Counted from the stretch's first letter, positions 44,355-53,465 are shown. The stretch is DNA of 64,000 bases from Lentzea atacamensis (GCF_003269295.1 NZ_QLTT01000003.1:124001-188000), one strand, 5' to 3'. Notes: generated from the sequence alone by a model not told the origin. Made by a program: numbers and translations.

Positions 44355-45397
44355 CGGCCGAACCCGCCGTTGGTGCGCTGGCCGCCCGTGCCGGGGATGT
44401 TGCCTTGCTGCTGCTGGCGGTTCGTGTTGGTCGAGGTGGTCACCGGTGGCAGCACGACCTCCTCACCGGCGGTCAGACCGGACTTGATCTCCACGTACTG
44501 GTCACCGCGCACGCCGACCTCGACGGTCTTGCGTGTCTCCACGCCGTTCTCCATCACCTGGACCGTGCTCTGGTTGCCGACGGTCTGCACGGCGGCCGCG
44601 GGGACGGCGAGCACGTTCGACACCTGGCTGACGGTGATCTCGACGCTCGCCGACTGACCCGGCCGCAGCCCTGCCGGCGGGGCGGTGAGCGACAGCGTCA
44701 CGCCGTACTGGACGACGTTGTTCGACGTGGTGGGGGTGAGGTCGACCTGGGCGACCTTGGCCTGGATCGGCTGCGTGGCCATGGCGTTGACCGTGACGGT
44801 CGCCGCCTGGTCGGCCTTGAGCTTGCTGACGTCGGACTCGGAGACGTTCGCGTGCAGCACGAGGTTCTTCAGGTCGGTGACGACGGCGAACCCGGAGGCG
44901 CTGCCGCCGACCTTCTGCCCGACAGAACCGGTGACCGAGGTGATCGTGCCGTCACCGGGGGCGGTCAACGTGGTGGCCGCGAGCGCGTCCTGCGCCTGCT
45001 TCAACGCGAGCTCGGCCTGCCGGTACGCCGTGGTGGCCGTGCCCTTCAGGGCCGCGGTGTCGAGGTTGCCCTGCGCGATGTCGACCTGCAGCTGCGCCTG
45101 CGTCGGGTCGAGCTTCGCGAGCTGCTGGCCCTTGGTGACCGCGTCACCGACCTTGACGTTGACCTCGGTGACCGTGCCGCTGGTGCCGAACGACGCGGTG
45201 GCGCTGAACGAGCTCTGCACCGTGCCCGCCGCCGTGACCACCTCGCTGACGTCGCGGTTGGCGGCCGTGGCGGTGCGTGCGGTGGGCTGAGCGTTGCCGG
45301 AGGAGCCGAAGAACACCAGGTAGCCGGCCACACCGGCACCGAGGAGCACCACCACCAGCAGTCCGTTGATCAACAAGGATCTGCGACGTCGAGTCAT
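44351..45397 (-). CDS. MacA/HlyD-type adaptor protein of the ABC exporter
   Basis: The ATG at 45397 (MTRRRRSLLINGLLVVVLLG) gives 348 residues and a proper N-terminal anchor; the longer frame adds an unlikely leader. A lipoyl/barrel-sandwich half (VSEVVTAAGTVQSSFSATAS), a short hairpin (about 115-155), the second half (TLTAPGDGTITSVTGSVGQK) and beta-barrel domains follow. The tail is Gln/Asn/Gly rich. It opens the six-gene operon and probably joins the permease to its substrate outside the membrane. Confidence 0.9.
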   Translation of the reverse strand: MTRRRRSLLINGLLVVVLLGAGVAGYLVFFGSSGNAQPTARTATAANRDVSEVVTAAGTVQSSFSATASFGTSGTVTEVNVKVGDAVTKGQQLAKLDPTQAQLQVDIAQGNLDTAALKGTATTAYRQAELALKQAQDALAATTLTAPGDGTITSVTGSVGQKVGGSASGFAVVTDLKNLVLHANVSESDVSKLKADQAATVTVNAMATQPIQAKVAQVDLTPTTSNNVVQYGVTLSLTAPPAGLRPGQSASVEITVSQVSNVLAVPAAAVQTVGNQSTVQVMENGVETRKTVEVGVRGDQYVEIKSGLTAGEEVVLPPVTTSTNTNRQQQQGNIPGTGGQRTNGGFGR

Positions 45398-45528
45398 GGG
45401 CTGGGATGGTCGTCCGCCAAGCTGTAGACAGGCTGCGAGATTCCTGGCAGTTTCCTGATGATCGGGCATTCCGTTTTCACCCGAATGAGCAGATTCGTGC
45501 TCGAAGAGCAAGCTCTAGCGTCGAGGTC

Positions 45529-46377
45529 ATGGCCACGACCACTCCATCCACCGCATACAGCAGGGATTTGGGCGACGAGCTGCGCCGGTTGCGCGAGACT
45601 TGTACCGGTTTGACCGGTGCCGCGCTGGCTGTCCGGCTCGGCTGGGATCCGAGCAAGGTGTCGACCGTCGAACGCGGCAAGTTCCGTCCCAGTGAGATCG
45701 ACCTCGTGCAGTACTTGTCCATGTGCGGCAAGGACATCGACTTCTTCGAGGACTTCAGGCGGCGTTACCGCAACGCCTTCGAGGAATACATCGTCCAGGT
45801 GCCGGACAACCTGCGCACGATGGCGATGGCCGAGTCCACTGCAAAGAAGATCGTGGCCTACGACGCGCAGACAGTCCCGGGGCTCCTGCAGACGCCTGAG
45901 TATGCCGATGGTGTCTACCGGGTCGCTGGTCTGGTGACCGAAGAGCGAATCCCTGCACTCGTGCAGTTCCGGACGGATCGTCAGGCGATCCTGCGTCGAC
46001 ACAATCGGCCGACTTGCTTGTTCTACGTCCATGAGCATGCGTTGCAGACGCGAGTCGGCGACGACCGGGTCATGGAAGATCAGTACGCCCGGTTGCTCTT
46101 CAACGTGCACCTTGTTCGGATCATCCCCGCCGACACGGCTGTGATCGCATCCAGCTGCACGTTGTGGGAGTACGAGAAGGCCATGTCGATAGCGTTCGTC
46201 GAGACCGATCTTGCCAACGTGTTCGTGCAAGATCCAGGCGCGATCGTGCGGACGCGGCTGCTGTTCGACCGCTTGGCCGCAGTCGCCTTGGATGAGGAAC
46301 AATCGCGGAGGATGCTGGCGGAGTACGTCGGCCGACCGCGAGAGGACCTCGATGACGCAGGAACGCGCATGGCGTAA
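45529..46377 (+). CDS. XRE-type regulator with DUF5753 domain
   Basis: The ATG at 45529 gives 282 residues. The HTH is at about 12-70 (GDELRRLRETCTGLTGAALA, WDPSKVSTVERGKFRPSEI) and DUF5753 from about 105 (IVAYDAQTVPGLLQTPEYAD to TRLLFDRLAAVALDEEQSRR). It is one of the very common actinomycete pairs with a DUF397 gene, related to the BldB/WhiJ-type systems that affect development. GC content is slightly lower than in its neighbours. Confidence 0.92.
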   Translation: MATTTPSTAYSRDLGDELRRLRETCTGLTGAALAVRLGWDPSKVSTVERGKFRPSEIDLVQYLSMCGKDIDFFEDFRRRYRNAFEEYIVQVPDNLRTMAMAESTAKKIVAYDAQTVPGLLQTPEYADGVYRVAGLVTEERIPALVQFRTDRQAILRRHNRPTCLFYVHEHALQTRVGDDRVMEDQYARLLFNVHLVRIIPADTAVIASSCTLWEYEKAMSIAFVETDLANVFVQDPGAIVRTRLLFDRLAAVALDEEQSRRMLAEYVGRPREDLDDAGTRMA

Positions 46378-46525
46378 GAGCAGTTACAGCGGCGGTGCGG
46401 AGGACGGGAACTGCGTCGAGGTGTCGCTCGCCCACGACGCGCTCGTCCGCGACTCGAAGAACCCGTCCGGAGGCGTTCTGACCTTTGGTTTTGGTGCCTG
46501 GAAAATCTTCATCGAAAATCGTTGA
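46352..46525 (+). CDS. DUF397 protein, partner of the XRE/DUF5753 regulator
   Basis: The ATG at 46352 lies inside the 3' end of the regulator gene (26-base overlap) and encodes 57 residues. The DUF397 signature is clear: WRKSSYSGGAEDGNCVEV and VRDSKNPSGGVLTF. These small proteins are thought to antagonise or assist the neighbouring XRE protein. It is too short for default gene finders with a 60-codon limit. Confidence 0.92.
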   Translation: MTQERAWRKSSYSGGAEDGNCVEVSLAHDALVRDSKNPSGGVLTFGFGAWKIFIENR

Positions 46526-46582
46526 ACCGTCTCCCGTCTCACCACGTGTTCCCGCCGTCGAACGGGATCGAGGGGACGGGTC

Positions 46583-48151
46583 ATGGACGAGAAGACGGTG
46601 CTGCTGGGCAAGGTCGGCCCAACGGTGATCCTGCCGCGCCAGGGCGGTCAGGTGGTGCCGTTGCGCCAGACCGCCCCGCTGCGGGTGGACGTCGCGGGCG
46701 GCGGTCCGGTGGGCCTGGCGTTCGCCTGAACCCTGAAGTCGCTGCTGGGTGACCAGGTCTCGGTGCGCGTCCACGACCGCCGCTGGATGCGCCGCGGCAA
46801 CCGCGTCGTGTGGCGCGGCACCGCCGAGGGCAACAACCGCCGCGAGCAGGTGGTGACGTTGCAGAGCAACGTCTGGGCCGCCCTGCCTTCCGCCGTCCAG
46901 CAACGCCTCTTCGTGCCCGGCAAGTTCTCCGAGATGTGGCCGCTGGGCCCCGATTCCCCGGAGTCGAAGGGCCGCCCGCGCAACATCAAGATCCGCTGGA
47001 TCGAGGATGCCCTGCTCGACATGGCCCAGGACACCTACGGCATCGAGGTGATCCCTGAGGCCTACGTCCGCCCCGACCGCTGGGACGGCCTGCACGTCCT
47101 CGCCATCGCCGACGGCGCCCGCTCCGCCACCCGCGACTCGCTGTCGGCCCACTTCGGCACGCCGAGCCGCGAACTGTTCTCAGTGGACGGTTCCCCGCTG
47201 GACGAGCGCGTCCTGGGCATCCGAGTGACGGCGAAGGTCCCCGACGAGCACACCGTGCCGCTGACCGTGGCGCAGAACCGTTTCCTCTTCAACTCGCTCG
47301 GCGGCGGCTTCATCAACATGCGCCTGACCGCCGAGGAAGCCTCCGAGATCGTGGCCCTGGGCGAGAACGGCCCGGTGTCGTGCATCGGCAACACCGGCTG
47401 CACGATGCGTCCCTCCGGCGGACGTTTCGTGTGCGACCGCCACCGCGCCGTCTTCAAGCCGTCCGTGGACAAGCTTTCCTACCTGTGGCCACGAATTCTG
47501 GACGGCCTGCGCTTCTTCGGCGTGGGCGCCGCCGACGTCGTCGGCATCACGTCGTTCACGCTCGGCATGACCCAGATGTCGAAGTTCACCGCCCAGCTCG
47601 CCCCGTCGACCTTCGGCTTCCTGCTCGGCGACGCCGCCAACTCCCTGCACTTCTGGCCGGGCCGAGGCCTGAACACCGGCCTGAAGAGCGCGCTGTCCCT
47701 CGCCGTGAACCTGCAGAAGCGCTGGCGCGGCAAGGCTTTCCGCGCCGCCGACTTCGCTGCGCACGAAGGCATCATGCAGCAGCTGCAGTACCGCGAGAAG
47801 TCCCGCGCCTGGACCACGATGCTCATGCCCGACTCCGAGGGCGTGCCGCGCGGCATCGAGGACCGCATCCGCGAGGGCCTGCAGGGCCCGTTCGACCGCG
47901 CGACTCTGGTCTCGACGCTGTTCGAGCGCGTTCTCGACATCAAGAAGCGCCTCGGTGGCCGCATGGGGACTTTGGCGACCGACGAGTGGTACTACGGCCG
48001 CATCAACGCCATGGACGTCCGCACGCTGAAGGTCATGGTGGAGTCCGGCCCGTGGATCACCCGTGAGATCGGCGGCGAAGAGGTCGTCGTCCCCGCCGCC
48101 AAGGCTTCCTCACCAGAGCCGATCCGGCGGGGGCTGTCGCTGGTCAGTTAG
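46583..48151 (+). pseudogene. FAD-dependent monooxygenase gene interrupted by an in-frame TGA
   Basis: The ATG at 46583 follows GAGGGG and encodes 48 residues ending VAGGGPVGLAFA, the FAD-binding GxGxxG motif, then TGA at 46727-46729. The same frame continues without shift (TLKSLLGDQVSVRVHDRRWM) for another 473 codons to 48151. That part includes VLAIADGARSATRDSL and FLLGDAANSLHFWPGRGLNT, the second FAD motif with GDA. Translation from 46763 alone would lack the dinucleotide motif. A nonsense mutation from TGG or TGC, a sequencing error, or UGA readthrough are the options; there is no visible sign of selenocysteine machinery. Confidence 0.75.
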
Positions 48152-49151
48152 CCAGGTACACCCAGGCGTCCGCGCCCGAACCGAGCCGCACCAGGGCTCG
48201 CCGGTAGTCGTCGACCTCGTAGATGTCGGCCGCGGCGAGCTCCGCGGCCGTCACCTCCAGCATCGTGCCGGAGGTCGCGTCCGCGGGGTCGCCGGTGTGC
48301 CGGACTATCGGATGCCGGTCCGTACCGCTGACCTCGACCACGGCCGGATCGGTGATCGTCACCCAGTCCTGCCGATAGCCGGGCAGCACGTCCACCTTGC
48401 CGACCAGCGTCCGCCCGAAGTGCTCGATCTGCACCGACGGCGTCTGCAACGTCCCGTACGAGAAGAGGTTCACCACCGCATCAGCCGGCCCGCCGATCCG
48501 CCGCAACACGGGGTTCGCGACGTCCTCGTTGCCGAGCACCACCGTCGCGCTTTCCGCCGGCCCGACCTCGTCGAGGTACCGGCGGCTGGCCGCGTGATAC
48601 CGCTGCTCGAAGGCGCGACGAGCCTGGTCGAGGCCGCCGAGCAGTTCCGTGTCCCGGCGCGTGCCGCGTTCGTGCGCGACCTCGAACGGCGTGTCGACGA
48701 AGACCACCTCGTCCCACACCAGCTCCCGCTGCAGAAAGCTGCCGTCGACCACCAGCACGAGGTCTTCCGGCGCCTCGACCGGCGGCTCGTCGATCGGCGT
48801 GTCCGAGTGCAGGTCGATGATCCGCTCCCGGTACTTGCGATCTCCACCGGGCCCGAGCGGGTCGAGGACCAGACGCTGGAACGACGCGAAGTCGTAGGCG
48901 TCGGCGTAGTAGCCGTCCGCCGAGTCCCGCCCTTGCCGATGCCTCACAGCCCGCGGGTTGTGGAACCCGTCCATCGACAGGTGCGCCGCGGCCCGCCCAC
49001 GTGCGGCGACTGCAGCGGTCAGCTCACGGGCGAGCGTGGTCTTGCCTGCCGCGGTGATCCCGTCCACGGCCACCCGCAGCGGACGTCCGGGAAGCTGAGC
49101 AGTGAGGTGGTCGGCGATCCTGCCCAGTACGCGGGCCCGTGGTGTGATCAT
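48144..49151 (-). CDS. Uridine kinase-like domain fused to a gamma-glutamylcyclotransferase-like (AIG2) domain
   Basis: The protein has 335 residues. Residues 1-about 215 form a uridine-kinase-like P-loop domain: VAVDGITAAGKTTLARELTA, SMDGFHNPRAVRHRQGRDSA and LVLVVDGSFLQRELVWDEVV. Residues about 226-335 begin VNLFSYGTLQTPSVQIEHFG and continue RTLVGKVDVLPGY, the start of the GGCT/AIG2 fold, which normally opens its own gene at MVNLFSYGTLQ. At the joint an in-frame GTG remains at the ancestral start position, so a fusion of two neighbouring genes is likely. It overlaps the monooxygenase by 8 bases. Confidence 0.8.
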   Translation of the reverse strand: MITPRARVLGRIADHLTAQLPGRPLRVAVDGITAAGKTTLARELTAAVAARGRAAAHLSMDGFHNPRAVRHRQGRDSADGYYADAYDFASFQRLVLDPLGPGGDRKYRERIIDLHSDTPIDEPPVEAPEDLVLVVDGSFLQRELVWDEVVFVDTPFEVAHERGTRRDTELLGGLDQARRAFEQRYHAASRRYLDEVGPAESATVVLGNEDVANPVLRRIGGPADAVVNLFSYGTLQTPSVQIEHFGRTLVGKVDVLPGYRQDWVTITDPAVVEVSGTDRHPIVRHTGDPADATSGTMLEVTAAELAAADIYEVDDYRRALVRLGSGADAWVYLAN

Positions 49152-49166
49152 GAGTCCGAGCCTATG

Positions 49167-49601
49167 TCAGTCCTCGGCAGCGATGACGTCGGAAAGGCTC
49201 ACGGCGGGACGGCCGAGCATCGCCGTCAGCACGCTGCGTTGGCGCCCGGTCAACGAGGCCACGAAGATCACGGCGCCGGCGTCGGCCTGCTCGCACACGG
49301 CAGCCACCTCGCGAACCTTCCCGTAGCTCAGCAAGGTCCGCGAGGAAAAGGGTAGGCTCATCTTCTTGACGCCGCCGTGCGACACACCACGTCTCTGCAC
49401 GATCTGCGAGACGACTCGTGCGCCGCGTGCGGCCAGTGCATCGGCTGCCGAGGCCATGAGCGCCGCGAAGTCCTTCTGTTTGGCGGAGAAGTAGCCCACG
49501 AGCACCACGTCGGTCCCCGCGACGTCGAGCTGCGGAGCCTCGCGTGGACGCTGCGCAGGACGCCGAGCCGAGCGCCGGTCGCGTCTGCGGGACTGATGCA
49601 T
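49167..49601 (-). CDS. Stand-alone HflX N-terminal-like domain protein
   Basis: The protein has 144 residues. After a basic, probably disordered start ([20 protein letters not shown]) it matches the nucleotide-binding N-terminal domain of the ribosome GTPase HflX: DVVLVGYFSAKQKDFAALMA, VVSQIVQRRGVSHGGVKKMS, and SYGKVREVAAVCEQADAGAV, where HflX has IGSGKVEE. There is no GTPase domain with P-loop. It may bind the ribosome or compete with HflX. The function is inferred from that similarity only. Confidence 0.65.
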   Translation of the reverse strand: MHQSRRRDRRSARRPAQRPREAPQLDVAGTDVVLVGYFSAKQKDFAALMASAADALAARGARVVSQIVQRRGVSHGGVKKMSLPFSSRTLLSYGKVREVAAVCEQADAGAVIFVASLTGRQRSVLTAMLGRPAVSLSDVIAAED

Positions 49602-49655
49602 GCACCACAGGCTAGGTCGCCGGTGCGCCAGGGCGACACGGGTTTTGCGGTGCGG

Positions 49656-51239
49656 CTAGTCCTCCTCGACCTCGCGCCGGGACAACCGCACCTCCTCGAC
49701 GTCGAGCTTGCGCTGCACCGCCCGCAGCACGATGTCGTCGATCGCCCGTTCGTCGCGCAACCGCACCACTGTCGCCCGCTTGTGCGCGATCAGCTCAAGC
49801 CTCAACGCCGTGTACTCGAGCTCGGACTGCGCCACCTCCTCGTCGCCGGCCTCCTTGGCCCGCCTGACTTCCAGGTGGTGTTCGTACTCGGCGAGTGCCC
49901 GTTTGTAGACGACGTCGCTCACGCCCAGCCTGTCGGCGATACGCGGCAGGGCCTCGTAGGCCTCTTCGGACGCCGTCGACTGGGCCAGCCGCAGCTCCTC
50001 GTCCAGCGCCGTGTCCTCAGGCAGCTGAGAGAAGCGGATGATCGAAGGCAGCAGCACGGCCTGCACGATCAACGTCAGCACGACCACGCCCGACGTGATG
50101 AGGATGATCTCCTCGCGGAACGGGAAAGGCGCGCCACCGACCACCGTCTCGGGCACGGCCAGCGCGGCCGCCAGCGACACCGCTCCGCGGAAGCCGGCGG
50201 CGGACGAGACGAGGCGTTGGCGTGCGCCCACGCGGCGAAGGCGTTGCTGGGGGCGGCGGTCGATCGCGCGGATGACGTACGGAGTCGTGTAGCTCCACAA
50301 AAGGCGCGTGCCTGCCACGGTCAGCGCCACCAGGCCGATCGCGCCGAACGCTGTGAGGATCTCGGAGCCGTCCAGCGTGCGGATTGCGCCGTTTGCCTGG
50401 AGTCCGATCAGGACGAACAGGGCGCCGTTGAGCAGGAACGTGGCGATGCTCCAGAAAGCGGTGCTCTGCTGGCGGGTGTCGGCCGGCACGATGCGCGGAC
50501 CGACCTGCGACAGCGTCAAACCGCACACGACGACCGCGATCACGCCCGAACCGTGCGCCACTTCGGCCAGCAGGAAGGCGGTGAACGGCGTCAGGATGCT
50601 CACCACGCTCTCGTGCAACGGGCTGTCGAGCCGCTTGCGCACCTGGACGGCCAGCCAGGCGATCGCCAGACCCGCGAGCGCGCCGCCCGCGTAGGAGAGC
50701 AGCAGCCGCAACCCGACCACGCCGGTGCTGAACTCCTGCTCACCGGTGGTGACGGCGACCGCGATCGCGTAGATCACGAGCGCGGTGCCGTCGTTGATCA
50801 GGGACTCGGCGCGCAGGATGGTCGTGGTGCGGCGCGGCATGCCCCGTGCGATGGCCGCCACGGCGGTCGCGTCGGTCGGGGCCAGTGCCGCGCCGAGCAC
50901 CCACGCCGGGCCCCAGTCGAGGCCCAGCGCGTGGGCCACCGAGGCGACCGCGGCCGCCGTCGCGAGCACCAGAAGCGTGCTGAGCAGCACGATCGGGCGC
51001 AGGTTGCTGCGGATCTCCCGCAGCGAGGTGTTGAGGCTCTCCCAGTAGAGCAGGGCCGGGAGGAAGATCAGCAGCATCGCCTCCGGCGGCAGGCTGACCG
51101 ACTCCAGGGCGGGAACGAAGCCGAGCACCGCGCCGCAGACGACGAGCAGCACCGGTGCGGCGAGGCGCAACCGTCCTGACACGACACTGCTCGCCAGGAT
51201 GCAGACGCCCAGCACCACCACGAGTTCGAGACCGAGCAT
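49656..51239 (-). CDS. Na+/H+ antiporter, CPA1/NhaP type
   Basis: The protein has 527 residues. Twelve or so helices occupy residues about 1-390, including the ion-site motif in WVLGAALAPTDATAVAAIAR and the ESLINDGTALVIYAIAV motif with the conserved ND pair. A charged, helical cytosolic tail of about 120 residues (EAYEALPRIADRLGVSDVVY to EVRLSRREVEED) is typical of bacterial NhaP/YjcE members. It exchanges sodium or potassium for protons. Confidence 0.92.
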   Translation of the reverse strand: MLGLELVVVLGVCILASSVVSGRLRLAAPVLLVVCGAVLGFVPALESVSLPPEAMLLIFLPALLYWESLNTSLREIRSNLRPIVLLSTLLVLATAAAVASVAHALGLDWGPAWVLGAALAPTDATAVAAIARGMPRRTTTILRAESLINDGTALVIYAIAVAVTTGEQEFSTGVVGLRLLLSYAGGALAGLAIAWLAVQVRKRLDSPLHESVVSILTPFTAFLLAEVAHGSGVIAVVVCGLTLSQVGPRIVPADTRQQSTAFWSIATFLLNGALFVLIGLQANGAIRTLDGSEILTAFGAIGLVALTVAGTRLLWSYTTPYVIRAIDRRPQQRLRRVGARQRLVSSAAGFRGAVSLAAALAVPETVVGGAPFPFREEIILITSGVVVLTLIVQAVLLPSIIRFSQLPEDTALDEELRLAQSTASEEAYEALPRIADRLGVSDVVYKRALAEYEHHLEVRRAKEAGDEEVAQSELEYTALRLELIAHKRATVVRLRDERAIDDIVLRAVQRKLDVEEVRLSRREVEED

Positions 51240-51257
51240 GGCCTCAAGATAGGCGGA

Positions 51258-51566
51258 TCACGCGCTCAGCGCGGCATCCAGTTCGGCCAGCAGCCGTGAC
51301 TTGGGTCGCGCTCCCACGATCTGGTGGATCGGCGCGCCGTCGCGGAACAACAGCATCGTGGGCAGCGACATGACCTGGTAGTCGCGTGCGGTGGCGGTGT
51401 TCTCGTCCGCGTTGATCTTCAGAACGGTCAGGTCGTCGCGTTCGCGGTCGATCTCGTCGAGCACCGGCGAGAGCATGTGGCACGGCCCGCACCACTGCGC
51501 CCAGAACTCGACGAGAACGGTGCCGGTGCTCACCTGCGAGGCGAACGTGGCGTCGGTCAGCTGCAC
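51258..51566 (-). CDS. trxA: Thioredoxin
   Basis: The GTG at 51566, six bases after AAGGAG, gives 102 residues. The active site is W25-C-G-P-C29 in FWAQWCGPCHML, and the cis-proline is in VMSLPTMLLFRDG. It overlaps the MerR gene by about 10 bases, so the regulator and thioredoxin are translated together. It reduces protein disulfides with thioredoxin reductase (not in the window). Confidence 0.95.
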   Translation of the reverse strand: MQLTDATFASQVSTGTVLVEFWAQWCGPCHMLSPVLDEIDRERDDLTVLKINADENTATARDYQVMSLPTMLLFRDGAPIHQIVGARPKSRLLAELDAALSA

Positions 51567-51943
51567 TGGAACTCCTTGGGTTCGGCCACGAGGCACGGGT
51601 CTTGGAAGGCGAGTCTGGCCAGCAGGAACTCCCGCACCGCCTGGAGCCGCTCCAGGCACGCGTCCACCTCGGCGAGCTTGCGCCGGTAGACGTCCCGCGA
51701 GTCGGGACACGAGTCGCCGGACTCGTGCCCGGCGCGCAGGCACGCCACGAACGGCCTGGTGTCTTCGAGGGACATCCCGACCGCCTGCAGCGACTGGATC
51801 TCCCGCACCAGCCGCAGATCGTGCTCGTCGTACTCGCGGTAGCCGTTCGACGTGCGCTGAGCCTCCAGCAGGCCCTGGGACTCGTAGAAACGCAGCGCAC
51901 GGGTGGTGGTGCCGGCTCGCTTGGCCAGTTCGCCGATCCTCAT
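51557..51943 (-). CDS. MerR-family, probably redox-sensing regulator of trxA
   Basis: The ATG at 51943 gives 128 residues. The MerR winged helix is MRIGELAKRAGTTTRALRFY to YREYDEHDLRLV, followed by the dimer coiled coil. Four cysteines (CLRAGHESGDSCPDS, DPCLVAEPKEFQCS) suggest metal or thiol sensing. It is followed with overlap by trxA and preceded by a 20-base palindrome, so autoregulated redox control is the simplest reading. Confidence 0.88.
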   Translation of the reverse strand: MRIGELAKRAGTTTRALRFYESQGLLEAQRTSNGYREYDEHDLRLVREIQSLQAVGMSLEDTRPFVACLRAGHESGDSCPDSRDVYRRKLAEVDACLERLQAVREFLLARLAFQDPCLVAEPKEFQCS

Positions 51944-51953
51944 GCACCGAACG

Positions 51954-53005
51954 CTAAACCTTGACGCGCACGTCAAGGCAACCTTTTCGGTCAGCGGCAG
52001 GGACGGGTGACCGGTGCCTGGTGGTCCGCATGGCCGCCGCGGACAGCAGCCCGAGCAACAACACGCCGATCGGCAGCAAGAACGAGATCTTGACCGCGTC
52101 CGTCAGCCCGTTCTGCAGGACGTGGTTGGCGAGCTGTCGTGCCTGGTCGGCGACCGCCGGTGGCAGGTCCGGCGGGAGCGGGGGAGCGTCGTCCCCGAAC
52201 CGGCCGATGCCGCCTCCCGCGTCGGCGAAGCAGCTGACGAAGGGTTGCCGGAACTCGGCGGGCAACGCGAGCGCGGCCTCGTCCGCCCTCCTGGCCGTGG
52301 ACGCGGTGATCTGCGCCTGCAGCAGCACACCGACCGCCGCGCTGCCGAGCACCCCCGCCGGTCTGACGGGCGGTGTTGAAGATGCGCGACGCGCTGCCGA
52401 CGAGTTCGCGGTCGACCGAGCCGATGGTCACGTTGCTCATCGGGGAGAAGATGAACCCGACACCGAGACCGCACAGCAACAGCCCGGGAAGCACGGTCGA
52501 CGGCGAGCTCACCGGGGTGATCAACAGTGCGATGACGCCGAGGCCCGTGGACAGCGTGAGCAAGCCGAACATCAACAGGTACTTGGGGTTCATCCGGTCC
52601 GACAGCCGGCCGACGAACGGTGCGGCGCTGCCGGACAGCACGGCCATCGGCGCGATCAGCAGTCCTGTGTCGGCCGGGGACAGTCCGAGCACCGACTGGG
52701 CGTAGATGACCAGCAGAAGCGGCATGCTCGTCATGACGAACCCGACGGCCACCGCGGACAGGCTGCCGCGGAGAAGTCGCGGTTGTCGAAGACCTGCAAC
52801 GGGAGCAGTGGCGCGCGGCGATTCATTCGTTGCCACAGAACGAAACCGACCAGCAGCACACCCGTCCCGATGATGTCGAAGACACACCGATACCCGCACC
52901 GACCGTGCTCCACTCGTACCTCCGTCCATTTTGGAGGCCGAAGACGACGCAGAACATGCCGGCGCCGCAGAGCAGGATTCCCAGCAGGTCGAACCGGTGC
53001 GCGTT
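51954..53005 (-). pseudogene. Remnant of a DHA2 (EmrB/QacA)-type MFS exporter
   Basis: Only the second half of a 14-helix exporter is left, in at least four frames. From the 5' end: NAHRFDLLGILLCGAGMFCV; after a shift near 52880, VFDIIGTGVLLVGFVLWQRM and LLPLQVFDNRDFSAA; after a shift near 52765, LSAVAVGFVMTSMPLLLVIY to SASRIFNTARQTGG; after a shift near 52360, VLGSAAVGVLLQAQITASTA to the stop at 51954. The first six or seven helices are missing. The winged-helix gene on the other strand starts where they should be. Confidence 0.8.
51959..51978. promoter_or_regulatory. MerR operator/promoter palindrome
   Basis: CCTTGACG-CGCA-CGTCAAGG is a perfect 8+8 inverted repeat 15 bases upstream of the merR start. 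Its minus-strand arm contains a TTGACG -35 box, the usual placement for MerR-type activators that bind inside an overlong spacer. Confidence 0.7.
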
Positions 53006-53031
53006 CTTGGGTTGCGAGGAGGCGATCTGTC

Positions 53032-53465
53032 ATGCGGTTCGGCATCACCATCGACACCGTCGACGAAGACACCGCGTTACGGCTGCTCAGCGCGCTGAAC
53101 GGGGTGGCCCTCGCGCACCAGGGCGAGGATGAGGACGTGGAGGTGCGGATCCTGCCGGACACGCGCCAGGTGCTGCTCCGCGACGTGCCCGTCGACCTCA
53201 CCAGGCTGGAGTTCGAGCTGTTGCTGCACCTCTGCGAGCATCCCGGCCGCGTGCACCGCCGCTGTGAGCTCCTGGCTGCGGTGTGGGGCGTCAGCGACGA
53301 CTGCAGCGGCGCCCGCACCGTCGACGTGCACGTCCGGCGGGTCCGGCAGAAGCTCGGCGACGCGGCCGGCGTGATCCAGACGGTGCGCGGCGTCGGTTAC
53401 CTGGTCGCCTCGACCGGCGGGTGCGGATCGACCGCTCGCCGAACGTGGTGCGGCTGGCCGGATGA
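53032..53465 (+). CDS. Winged-helix DNA-binding protein with a probable frameshift near its end
   Basis: From ATG 53032 a 130-residue protein can be followed: an N-terminal ligand-like part (MRFGITIDTVDEDTALRLLS) and an OmpR-type winged helix (LTRLEFELLLHLCEHPGRVH, RTVDVHVRRVRQKLG, VRGVGYLVASTG). It lacks a receiver domain. In the starting frame the ORF runs on to 54069 through the phosphotransferase gene, which is implausible. One base shift at the G run near 53418 gives VRIDRSPNVVRLAG and a stop at 53463-53465. It is either a real frameshift or a sequencing indel. Confidence 0.6.

Noticed and set aside
46763-48151. Monooxygenase starting at the GTG 46763 as an intact gene
   Set aside because: It would lack the FAD-binding GxGxxG motif that lies in the same frame just upstream of the TGA, and has no ribosome site.
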